From GCA-003244245 sp050699975 (lineage in GTDB: Bacteria > Actinomycetota > Actinomycetes > Mycobacteriales > Pseudonocardiaceae), in contig JBOHGH010000003.1 in the NCBI GenBank assembly GCA_050699975.1, positions 21,996 through 85,995 of the forward strand: a stretch of 64,000 nucleotides of DNA. The letters run 5' to 3'. The notes under the pieces were generated by a model. That model worked only from the letters and a program-made list of their open reading frames with translations. It had not been told where the DNA came from and searched no databases. This document shows, in pieces, positions 32,982-40,087 of this stretch. How positions within the stretch are numbered: position 1 is the first letter of the stretch; each line of letters begins with the position of its first letter. The position numbers were made by a program, and so were the translations under genes.

Positions 32982-33014
32982 GGATCAGATCCGCCATCCG
33001 GAGCCGAATGGCGG

Positions 33015-33206
33015 TCAGGCGCGGGCGACCTTGCCTGCCTTCAGGCAGGAGGTGCAGACGTTCAGGCGGCGGCGCGCGCTGGCACCGATCTTCGCCCGGA
33101 CGGTCTGGATGTTCGGGTTCCACCGGCGGTGGGTCCGCCGGTGCGAGTGCGAGACCGACATGCCGAAGCCCGGTCCCTTGCCGCAGACATCGCACACGGC
33201 AGCCAC
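33015..33206 (-). CDS. rpmB: Ribosomal protein bL28 (zinc-binding form)
   Basis: 63 aa from GTG 33206, giving AAVCDVCGKGPGFG; a GTG 9 bp further upstream would leave no room for the AGGGAG ribosome-binding site. Two CxxC pairs (CDVC and CTSC) mark the zinc-containing C+ paralogue rather than the zinc-free form. HSHRRTHRRWNPNIQ is the usual rRNA-binding stretch. Divergent from the DAK-like gene, as is standard. Confidence 0.97.
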   Translation of the reverse strand: MAAVCDVCGKGPGFGMSVSHSHRRTHRRWNPNIQTVRAKIGASARRRLNVCTSCLKAGKVARA

Positions 33207-33344
33207 GTCAGACACTCCCTGGGTTCGTCGTCCGGTTGCTGGACAAGGTTAACCGGGCGGTGCGCAGCGCTGCACACTGGGGACGTCGCAGGAGATGGGT
33301 AACCTACAACGCAGCCCGCACGAAGGCGGTGAGGAGGAGCCGCG

Positions 33345-35018
33345 GTGCTGCAGTCGCTGGACGGGGCGGCGGTCCGTCACTGGGCCGTCACCTGCTGCGA
33401 TGCGCTTACGACGCATCGTGACGAGATCAACGCGCTCAATGTGTTCCCGGTCGCGGATCAGGACACCGGCTCCAACCTGCTGGCCACCATGCGGGCCGGG
33501 TTGGACGCAGTGCTCCGGGATCACGCTGACGGCCGGGATGCACCGCCGGGTAGCACGGCCGCGGTGCTGGCTCGCGGCGCGCTGATGGGGGCGCGGGGCA
33601 ACTCCGGGGTGATCCTGTCCCAAGTCCTGCGTGGGCTGGCGGAGGCCCTGGTCGGCGCTGCCTTGGATGGCGCAGCGCTGCGGGAAGGGCTCCGTCGGGC
33701 TGATGAGCTGGCCATGGTCGCGGTGGCTGAGCCAGTGTCCGGGACCGTGCTGACCGTGCTCCACGCTGCGGCGCAGGCAGCTGCGGATGTGCCGTCCGAC
33801 GACCTCGGCGACGTGGCATCGGCGGCCACCCTCGCCGCGGCCGGCGCACTGGCCGAAACCCCTCGTCAGCTTGACGTGCTGGCCGCGGCTGGGGTGGTGG
33901 ACGCGGGTGGCCAGGGCTTGGTCGTGCTGCTGGAGGCACTGCTGACAGTGGTCACCGAGCGTCCCGACGCGGGGCCGGGGATCGCCGCCGAAGCCTCCTC
34001 GCGCCCGGCGCAGGCACTGCACGCGAACCGGGAGGGTGGTTCCACGCAATACGAGTACGAGGTGATGTACCTGCTCGACGGTACCGATGAGGCCAGCGTG
34101 GGCGTGTTGCGCGCCGAGCTTGCCGCGCTAGGCGATTGTGTGGCGGTCGTGAGCTCGGGCGGGGGGGCTGCTGCCGCGCTGTGGAACGTGCACGTGCACT
34201 GCTGCGATGTCGGTGCCGCGATCGAGGCGGGGGTGCGGGCAGGGCGGCCGCACCGGATCACCGTGCTGCGCTTTGCTGACCAAACCCGTGCTGACCAAAC
34301 CCGTGCTGACCAAACCCGTACCGATCAAGCCCACGCCGACCACGATGGCGAGGCGGGCCGCTTCGTCAGCGAGCACGCGGTGCTCACCATGGTCTCCGGG
34401 GCCGGGGTCGACGAACTCTTCCGCGGTGAGGGCGCACTCACCACCCCTGCCACCAGCAGCGTGAGCGAGTTGCTCGCTGTCCTCGCCGGCACCCGCGCCC
34501 GGCACGTCACCGTGCTGGCGGGCCCGGGCTCCGCGACCCGGATCGCCGAGACCGCGGCCGGCCACGCCCGGGAGACCGGCCAGGAGGTGGTGGTCGTGCC
34601 GATTGCGTCACCGGTGCAGGTATTGGCGGCGATCGCGGTGCACGATGCCGGCCGGCGAGCGGCAGACGACCAGGTGGCCATGACCGAGGCTGCGGCCGCG
34701 ACCCGGCGAGCGGAGCTGACCGTGGCCGGCGCAACCACGCAGACCTCGGTCGGGCGTTGCCAACCGGGCGATGTACTCGGCATGGTCGGCGACGAGGTCG
34801 TGCTGATCGAGGATGACCCACTAGCTGCGGCCCGTGGGCTGGTGGAGCGGATGCTGTCGGTGGGCGGGGAGCTGGTGACGGTGCTGCTCGGCCAGCACGC
34901 CCCCGTCGGTGTCGGGGACATGCTGATCAAGCATCTGCACGCCGTCCACCCGGAGGTCGAGGTGGTCGTCTACGCCGGTGGCGTGCCGGACAGCGTGTTG
35001 CTGGTCGGGGTTGAATGA
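33345..35018 (+). CDS. DAK2-domain fatty-acid-kinase-like protein (FakA/YloV family)
   Basis: 557 aa, GTG 33345 after GGAGGAG. The N-terminal DAK2 kinase domain has NALNVFPVADQDTGSNLLATM and MGARGNSGVILSQVLRG, plus GVVDAGGQGLVVLLEAL; a middle and C-terminal domain follow (LVTVLLGQHAPVG ... EVVVYAGGVPDSVLLVGVE). In Firmicutes FakA works with FakB fatty-acid carriers; in actinobacteria the gene sits between rpmB and recG, as here, and its substrate is less certain. A 15-bp tandem repeat lies in the domain linker. Confidence 0.9.
   Translation: MLQSLDGAAVRHWAVTCCDALTTHRDEINALNVFPVADQDTGSNLLATMRAGLDAVLRDHADGRDAPPGSTAAVLARGALMGARGNSGVILSQVLRGLAEALVGAALDGAALREGLRRADELAMVAVAEPVSGTVLTVLHAAAQAAADVPSDDLGDVASAATLAAAGALAETPRQLDVLAAAGVVDAGGQGLVVLLEALLTVVTERPDAGPGIAAEASSRPAQALHANREGGSTQYEYEVMYLLDGTDEASVGVLRAELAALGDCVAVVSSGGGAAAALWNVHVHCCDVGAAIEAGVRAGRPHRITVLRFADQTRADQTRADQTRTDQAHADHDGEAGRFVSEHAVLTMVSGAGVDELFRGEGALTTPATSSVSELLAVLAGTRARHVTVLAGPGSATRIAETAAGHARETGQEVVVVPIASPVQVLAAIAVHDAGRRAADDQVAMTEAAAATRRAELTVAGATTQTSVGRCQPGDVLGMVGDEVVLIEDDPLAAARGLVERMLSVGGELVTVLLGQHAPVGVGDMLIKHLHAVHPEVEVVVYAGGVPDSVLLVGVE
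34275..34319 (+). repeat. Three exact 15-bp tandem repeats in the DAK-like gene
   Basis: GCTGACCAAACCCGT occurs three times head to tail (34275, 34290, 34305), encoding ADQTR units in the linker between domains; a diverged fourth unit (TDQAH) follows. In-frame slippage-type repeat. Confidence 0.95.
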
Positions 35019-35067
35019 GCAGGTTTGAACGAGCGTCGGGTGCCAACAAGTGGGCTGGGAGTGAGCC

Positions 35068-37239
35068 GTGGCGGGGATGGACGATGCGCTGGACCGGGTG
35101 ATCGGCGCGAAATCGGCGACTCTGCTGGCCGAGCAGTTGGACGTGCACACCGTCGGTGACCTGCTGCGGCACTACCCGCGCCGGTACGCCGACCAGGGCC
35201 AGCTCACCCCGATCGCGGGTCTGACACCGGGCGAGGACGTCACGGTGGTGGCCGAGGTCCGCAGCTGCAGCTCGCGGCGGATGCAGACCAAGAAGGGGAC
35301 CATCCAGAGCGCGGTGATCTGGGACGGCAGCCGCACCCTGAACCTCACCTTCTTCAACCAGTGGCGCCTGGCTGACACGCTTACCCCCGGCCGGAAGGCC
35401 TTGTTCGCCGGCCGAGTGACGACGTACGGGAAAAAACGCACCCCGCAGCTCACCCACCCGAGATTCCAGCTGCTCGACGGTGACGCCGACGAGCTCGCGG
35501 AGTTCTCCCGGCCACTGATCCCGGTCTATCCCGCCACCAAGGACCTGCCGTCCTGGACGATCCAGCTCTGCGCGCGGCAGGTCTTCGACGTCTTAGATGA
35601 CCCAGCCGATCCGCTTCCGCCGGTGCTGCGCGCGCAGCACCGGTTGTTGGGGCTGGGCGCTGCGTTGCGGGCCGTGCATCGTTCTGATGACCGGGCCCAG
35701 ATTGCCGCCGCCCACCGCCGGCTGAAGTGGGACGAGGCGATGGCGGTGCAGCTCACCCTCGCGCGGCGCCGCCGGCAAGCGACGCTGCGGCCCGCGCCGG
35801 CCTGCCCGCGCCGGGATGGTGGTCTGGTCGCCGCGTTCGACGCCGCACTGCCCTTCACCTTGACCGCGGGGCAACGGCAGGTGGGCGAGCTGCTGGCCGT
35901 CGAGCTCGCTGGCGAGCACCCGATGAACCGGCTGCTGCAGGGTGAGGTCGGGTCCGGTAAGACCGTGGTGGCCCTGCGCGCGATGCTGCAGGTCGTCGAC
36001 GCCGGGCGGCAGGCGGTGCTGCTGGCGCCTACCGAAGTGCTCGCGGGGCAGCACGCCCGGTCCCTGCGGGACATGCTCGGCGACCTCGGAAGAGCCGGCG
36101 AGCTGGGGTCGGCCGACGCGGCCACCCGGATCGCCCTGCTGACCGGGTCGCTGCCGGCGCGGGCCCGCAAGCAGGCCTTGCTGGACGCGGCCTGCGGTGC
36201 GGCCGGGATCGTGGTCGGCACGCATGCCTTGATCCAGGACCAGGTTTCCTTCGCCGACCTGGGCATGGTGGTGGTCGACGAGCAGCATCGCTTCGGTGTT
36301 GAGCAGCGCGACGCGCTGCGGGGCAGGGTGGCCGAGGGCACCAGCCCGCACGTGCTGGTGATGACCGCGACACCGATCCCCCGCACTGTCGCGATGACCG
36401 TCTACGGCGACCTGGAGATCTCCGCGCTGCGGGAGCTGCCGGGTGGACGGCTACCGATCTCCACCACGGTGGTGCCGGTTGGTGAGAAGCCCGGCTGGCT
36501 GGACCGGGTCTGGCAGCGGATCACCGAGGAGGTCGCCGGCGGCCGGCAGGCCTACGTAGTCTGCCCGCGGATCGGCGGCGACGACGCTGCTGGCGAGGAC
36601 GCTCGCGGAGGAGAGGATGGCGGACGCCCACCGCTCGCGGTGCTCGATCTGGAGCCGCAACTCACGGAGGGCCCGCTAGCGGCGCTGCGGCTGGGGGTAT
36701 TGCACGGCCGGCTCCCGGGGGAGGAGAAGGACGCCGTGATGCGCTCCTTCACCGCCGGTGAGATCGACGCGCTGGTGGCCACCACCGTCGTCGAGGTCGG
36801 GGTGGATGTGCCCAACGCCACCGTTATGGTGATCATGGATGCGCAGCGGTTCGGGGTCAGCCAACTGCACCAGCTGCGCGGCCGGGTGGGCCGGGGGTCA
36901 CATCCCGGGCTGTGCCTGCTGGTGACCGACTCCCCGGAGGGCACCGCCGCCCGGGAGCGGATGGACGCCGTGGCTGCGACCACCGACGGGTTTGAGCTGG
37001 CTCGGCTGGATCTGGAGCTGCGCCGGGAGGGCGATGTGCTCGGTGCGGTGCAGTCCGGCCGGCGTTCCGGGCTCAAGCTGCTGTCGCTGCTGCGCGACGA
37101 GGACCTGATCGGGCAGGCCCGAGAGGCCGCCCAGGAACTGGTCGAGGCCGACCCCGAACTCACTGAGCACCCAAACCTGGCCCGTCTAGCGGCTGACCTG
37201 CTCGATGAGGAGCGCGCACAGTTCCTGCAGAAGGTGTAA
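35068..37239 (+). CDS. recG: ATP-dependent DNA helicase RecG
   Basis: 723 aa, GTG start. Branch-migrating helicase that remodels forks and Holliday junctions. The N-terminal wedge/OB region is at about 1-170 (DLLRHYPRRYADQGQL); then Walker A LLQGEVGSGKTVVALRAM, DEQH box VVVDEQHRFGVEQR, motif III VMTATPIPRTVAMTVYGD, and motifs V/VI VEVGVDVPNATVMVIMDAQRFG, LHQLRGRVGRGSH. Length normal for actinobacteria. The gap between the DAK-like gene and recG is 49 bp. Confidence 0.97.
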   Translation: MAGMDDALDRVIGAKSATLLAEQLDVHTVGDLLRHYPRRYADQGQLTPIAGLTPGEDVTVVAEVRSCSSRRMQTKKGTIQSAVIWDGSRTLNLTFFNQWRLADTLTPGRKALFAGRVTTYGKKRTPQLTHPRFQLLDGDADELAEFSRPLIPVYPATKDLPSWTIQLCARQVFDVLDDPADPLPPVLRAQHRLLGLGAALRAVHRSDDRAQIAAAHRRLKWDEAMAVQLTLARRRRQATLRPAPACPRRDGGLVAAFDAALPFTLTAGQRQVGELLAVELAGEHPMNRLLQGEVGSGKTVVALRAMLQVVDAGRQAVLLAPTEVLAGQHARSLRDMLGDLGRAGELGSADAATRIALLTGSLPARARKQALLDAACGAAGIVVGTHALIQDQVSFADLGMVVVDEQHRFGVEQRDALRGRVAEGTSPHVLVMTATPIPRTVAMTVYGDLEISALRELPGGRLPISTTVVPVGEKPGWLDRVWQRITEEVAGGRQAYVVCPRIGGDDAAGEDARGGEDGGRPPLAVLDLEPQLTEGPLAALRLGVLHGRLPGEEKDAVMRSFTAGEIDALVATTVVEVGVDVPNATVMVIMDAQRFGVSQLHQLRGRVGRGSHPGLCLLVTDSPEGTAARERMDAVAATTDGFELARLDLELRREGDVLGAVQSGRRSGLKLLSLLRDEDLIGQAREAAQELVEADPELTEHPNLARLAADLLDEERAQFLQKV

Positions 37240-37244
37240 GTAGC

Positions 37245-37310
37245 GTGCACGAGAGCGCGACACACCGTGCATTAACGCGCGACACACCGTGCACGGGAGG
37301 CCGACACGCC
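37245..37310. repeat. Three 22-bp tandem repeats between convergent recG and ggt
   Basis: Units at 37245, 37267 and 37289 each start GTGCA and end GACACRCC (e.g. GTGCATTAACGCGCGACACA then CC). The array fills the gap between the recG and ggt stops, leaving only a few bases on either side. It could act as a transcription stop or be a dispersed intergenic repeat. Confidence 0.85.
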
Positions 37311-37315
37311 GGGAT

Positions 37316-39193
37316 TTAGGGTGGGCGGACGACGCTGGCTGCGCTACCGCCGCGCCGGGTCGGTTCTCCGGCGGCGAGAACCTTGCCACCGGAAAGGAAC
37401 TCCAGCGCTGAGGCCACGCCGATCTCCGGGCTGATCGTGATTGTGGGATCCAGCGGGGAGGTGTCGCTGATCGCGAACTTGTGCCCCAGCGTTTCCAGAT
37501 CGGCTGTGACGGGCGCTGCGATGAACGCCGGCTCGGCCTGCGTGGTCTCGGCGTTGCGCTGCGAGGCGCGGGGTGCGGCGATCGCATCCGGCAGGCTCAT
37601 GCTGAAGTCGATCCGGTTGACCAGGATCTGCAGCACCGTGGTGATGATCGTGGTGCCGCCCGGCGAGCCGACCGCGAGGAACGGCCGGCCGTCGCGCAGC
37701 ACGATGGTCGGCGACATGCTCGAGCGGGGCCGCTTGCCGGCCGCAGGCAGGTTGGGATCGGGGGCGCTGCCCTGCGTCGGCGCGAAGTTGAAGTCAGTGA
37801 GCTCGTTGTTGAGCAGGAAACCTCGGCCGGGAACCACGATCCCGCTGCCACCCAGCTGCTCGATCGTGTTGGTGTACGACACGACGTTGCCCGCACCGTC
37901 GGCGACCACGAAGTGGTTGGTGTGGTGGCCCCGGTCGGGCACCGGGACGGCCGTGCCGGTGGGCTTGCAGTCACGCGAGCCGGCGAACGGGTCGCCCGGC
38001 GCGACCGGGCTGGTGGCGGCTTTGGCCGGGTCGATGAGGCAGGCACGCTGGCGACTGAAAGATTTCGAGAGCAGCTGCTGCTGGGGCACGTCCACGTAGC
38101 GGGAGTCGCCGAGGTAGCGGTTGCGATCGGCGAACGCGAGCCGGCTGGCCTCCAGGTAGTGGTGCAGCGCCTGCGCCGGGCTCATCGCGGACAGGTCGAC
38201 GTTGCCGAGGATGTTGAGCGCCTCGCCGTCGGTGATGCCGCCGCTGGAGGACGCCGCCATGCCGTACACGTCGAGGCCGCGGTAGTTCACATGCGTCGGG
38301 CCGACGTCCAGCGCGCGGTAGGCACGCAGATCCGACAGTGTCATCGAGCCGGGCCTGGGCGCCAGCGTGGCGCCAGGAGCCAGCGGCAGCTGCTGTACGG
38401 CGTTGACCAGGTCGGCGCCGATCGGGCCGCCGTAGAGCGCGCCTATCCCGCGCTTGCCGATCTCCCGATAGGTCTTCGCGAGGTCGGGATTGCGCAGTTC
38501 GGAGCCCACCGCGGGAAGCGTGCCGCCGGGCAGGAACAGTTTCGCCGTCGAGTCGAACTGGGCGAAACGCTTGGCGTTCTGCCGCGTCTGCTCCTGAAGT
38601 GTTGCGTCGACCACGAAGCCGCGTTCGGCGACCTGTACGGCCGGTCGCAGGTTCTCGGCGAGCCCGAAGCGGCCCCATCGCTGCAGCGCGCGCTGCCAGG
38701 TGGCCAGCGTGCCAGGCACGCCGACGGACAGTCCGCTGGTGACCGCGTCCGGCAAAGACATCGGCTGCCGGGTCGCCGGGTCGATGAACATCGACGGCCC
38801 GGCGGCGGCCGGCGCGGTCTCCCGCCCGTCGATTGTGGACACCCGGTGGGTGCGTGCGTCGTAGTGGACGAAGTAGCCGCCGCCACCGATGCCCGCGACG
38901 TAAGGGTCGGTCACGCCGAGCGTCGCGGCAACCGCGACCGCTGCATCGGCGGCAGTTCCGCCGTTGCGCAATACATCCAGGCCAGCCTGCGTCGACTCCG
39001 CGGTGTCCGAGACCACCGCGCCTCCGTACCCCTGCGCCACCGGTACCTTGGCTAGCGGGCGCGGTTGCAGCGCGGCTTGCGCGCCGCCCGCGGCCCCGGT
39101 GACCAGACCCGCCCCGAGCAGCAGCCCGGCGGCAAGTGCGGTGCCGAATCGACGTGCCCGCATCCGCGCCCCCAGCGATCGATGTTCCCGCAT
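37316..39193 (-). CDS. ggt: Secreted gamma-glutamyltransferase
   Basis: 625 aa. N-terminal signal peptide (RRFGTALAAGLLLGAGLVTGAAGGAQA, start at residue 1 or Met11). Ntn-hydrolase precursor that self-cleaves before the catalytic Thr in HHTNHFVVADGAGNVVSYTNT (about residue 420); other motifs are IGGGGYFVHYDARTHRVSTIDGRE and RSSMSPTIVLRDGRP. Hydrolyses or transfers gamma-glutamyl groups of glutathione-like compounds outside the cell. Converges on recG. Confidence 0.95.
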   Translation of the reverse strand: MREHRSLGARMRARRFGTALAAGLLLGAGLVTGAAGGAQAALQPRPLAKVPVAQGYGGAVVSDTAESTQAGLDVLRNGGTAADAAVAVAATLGVTDPYVAGIGGGGYFVHYDARTHRVSTIDGRETAPAAAGPSMFIDPATRQPMSLPDAVTSGLSVGVPGTLATWQRALQRWGRFGLAENLRPAVQVAERGFVVDATLQEQTRQNAKRFAQFDSTAKLFLPGGTLPAVGSELRNPDLAKTYREIGKRGIGALYGGPIGADLVNAVQQLPLAPGATLAPRPGSMTLSDLRAYRALDVGPTHVNYRGLDVYGMAASSSGGITDGEALNILGNVDLSAMSPAQALHHYLEASRLAFADRNRYLGDSRYVDVPQQQLLSKSFSRQRACLIDPAKAATSPVAPGDPFAGSRDCKPTGTAVPVPDRGHHTNHFVVADGAGNVVSYTNTIEQLGGSGIVVPGRGFLLNNELTDFNFAPTQGSAPDPNLPAAGKRPRSSMSPTIVLRDGRPFLAVGSPGGTTIITTVLQILVNRIDFSMSLPDAIAAPRASQRNAETTQAEPAFIAAPVTADLETLGHKFAISDTSPLDPTITISPEIGVASALEFLSGGKVLAAGEPTRRGGSAASVVRPP

Positions 39194-39296
39194 CGACTTC
39201 CCGCTTTGGGTTTACCCGCGCAGCGGCCACAGCGCCATCGTCCGAACGCGCGGCGCTAGGTCAGCGGCGGCTGGTCACACGTGGTACCACCGGAGA

Positions 39297-39331
39297 CAGG
39301 TACCCGCCGCCCCCTTGTCGGCGGGTACCTG
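39297..39331. other. Perfect 13-bp hairpin upstream of ggt
   Basis: CAGGTACCCGCCG (39297-39309) and its exact complement (39319-39331) enclose a 9-nt loop, 104 bp before the ggt start. The gap 39194-39552 contains no gene I can support. It also carries smaller hairpins (GTTCGC/GCGAAC near 39401, CCTGCGT/ACGCAGG near 39467). Candidate terminator or operator. Confidence 0.45.
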
Positions 39332-39508
39332 CTCGCCGGTCGGCCGACTCGGGCCAGCTCGACGAATCGGCGCCATGGCGAACAACTTCGTGCGCAGGTA
39401 GCTGTTCGCACGGGCGAACTAAGCCAGTCGCTGGTCGGCGGCTACCTTCGCTGTCGCCAAGCCGCCCCTGCGTGCTCACGCAGGAGCGGTGAGCAGTGTG
39501 AATGTAAC

Positions 39509-39541
39509 GACTGAAGAACGACTGGAGCGTCGCTGGAACGG
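39509..39541 (+). promoter_or_regulatory. SARP-type direct repeats, 11-bp period (first site)
   Basis: Heptamers ACTGAAG (39510), ACTGGAG (39521) and GCTGGAA (39532) are spaced exactly 11 bp, the geometry of SARP operators. The block matches the site at 40041-40073. It points toward the 3' end of the adenylation-domain fragment, so no obvious target gene remains downstream on the same strand. Confidence 0.6.
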
Positions 39542-39552
39542 GGGTCGCTGAC

Positions 39553-39906
39553 TCAGCGCTGCCGCAGGGCGGCTGCCCAGAGCCCCTGCGCCCCATCCAC
39601 CGGTACCGGTGGATGGGCTTCCAGGTCGGCCAGCCCATGGATCCGCTCCGTTGAAGCCAGCACCAGCCGGGCACCCGTCTCGGTGGCGGTCGCCGAGACG
39701 TCGGCCGCGGACAGGCGCGGATTTACCGGCAATGGCACTGCACTCTGCCGCATCACGCCCGTGAAGGCGCTGACGAAGTCGGGACCGCCCGGCAGCATGA
39801 TCAGGACCCGCTCCCCGGGGCGCACGCCGAGTACACCCAGCGCAGCAGCTACCGCGGCCGCCCGGTCGGTTGGCTCCCCCGATGGTTGCGGATCGGAGTG
39901 GCTCAT
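39553..39906 (-). CDS. Truncated AMP-binding (acyl-CoA synthetase) N-terminal fragment
   Basis: 117 aa from ATG 39906. VAAALGVLGVRPGERVLIML, PGGPDFVSAFTGVMRQSAVPLPVNPRLSA and ETGARLVLAS match the first subdomain of ANL adenylating enzymes. The P-loop (SGTTG-type) and all downstream core motifs are absent, since the gene stops after about 117 residues. Either a remnant, or a small stand-alone protein kept for another purpose. Divergent from the SARP gene, sharing a 181-bp promoter region. Confidence 0.7.
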   Translation of the reverse strand: MSHSDPQPSGEPTDRAAAVAAALGVLGVRPGERVLIMLPGGPDFVSAFTGVMRQSAVPLPVNPRLSAADVSATATETGARLVLASTERIHGLADLEAHPPVPVDGAQGLWAAALRQR

Positions 39907-40040
39907 CGAATCACCGGCACCGATTTCTGTCACAGGAAGTGACCGGACCCGAACGTGTAGTGAGCGGGTCGTTCGTGGGTGGTTATGATTTCGGCCACTG
40001 CTGCCTCCGCGTTTATCGGGGTACGCAGCATCGGTGTGAC

Positions 40041-40073
40041 AACTGAAGAGCAACTGAAGCGCCACTGGAGCGG
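40041..40073 (+). promoter_or_regulatory. SARP-type direct repeats, 11-bp period, upstream of the SARP gene
   Basis: ACTGAAG (40042), ACTGAAG (40053) and ACTGGAG (40064) are spaced by exactly 11 bp, ending 14 bp before the GTG start. This is the classic heptamer-repeat architecture bound by SARP/BTAD regulators, so autoregulation is likely. It also lies in the region shared with the divergent adenylation-domain fragment. Confidence 0.65.
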
Positions 40074-40087
40074 GGTCTGGAGGCACG

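Noticed and set aside
37481..39055. 524-codon plus-strand ORF opposite ggt
   Set aside because: Shadow frame; ggt has signal peptide, catalytic Thr and full length.
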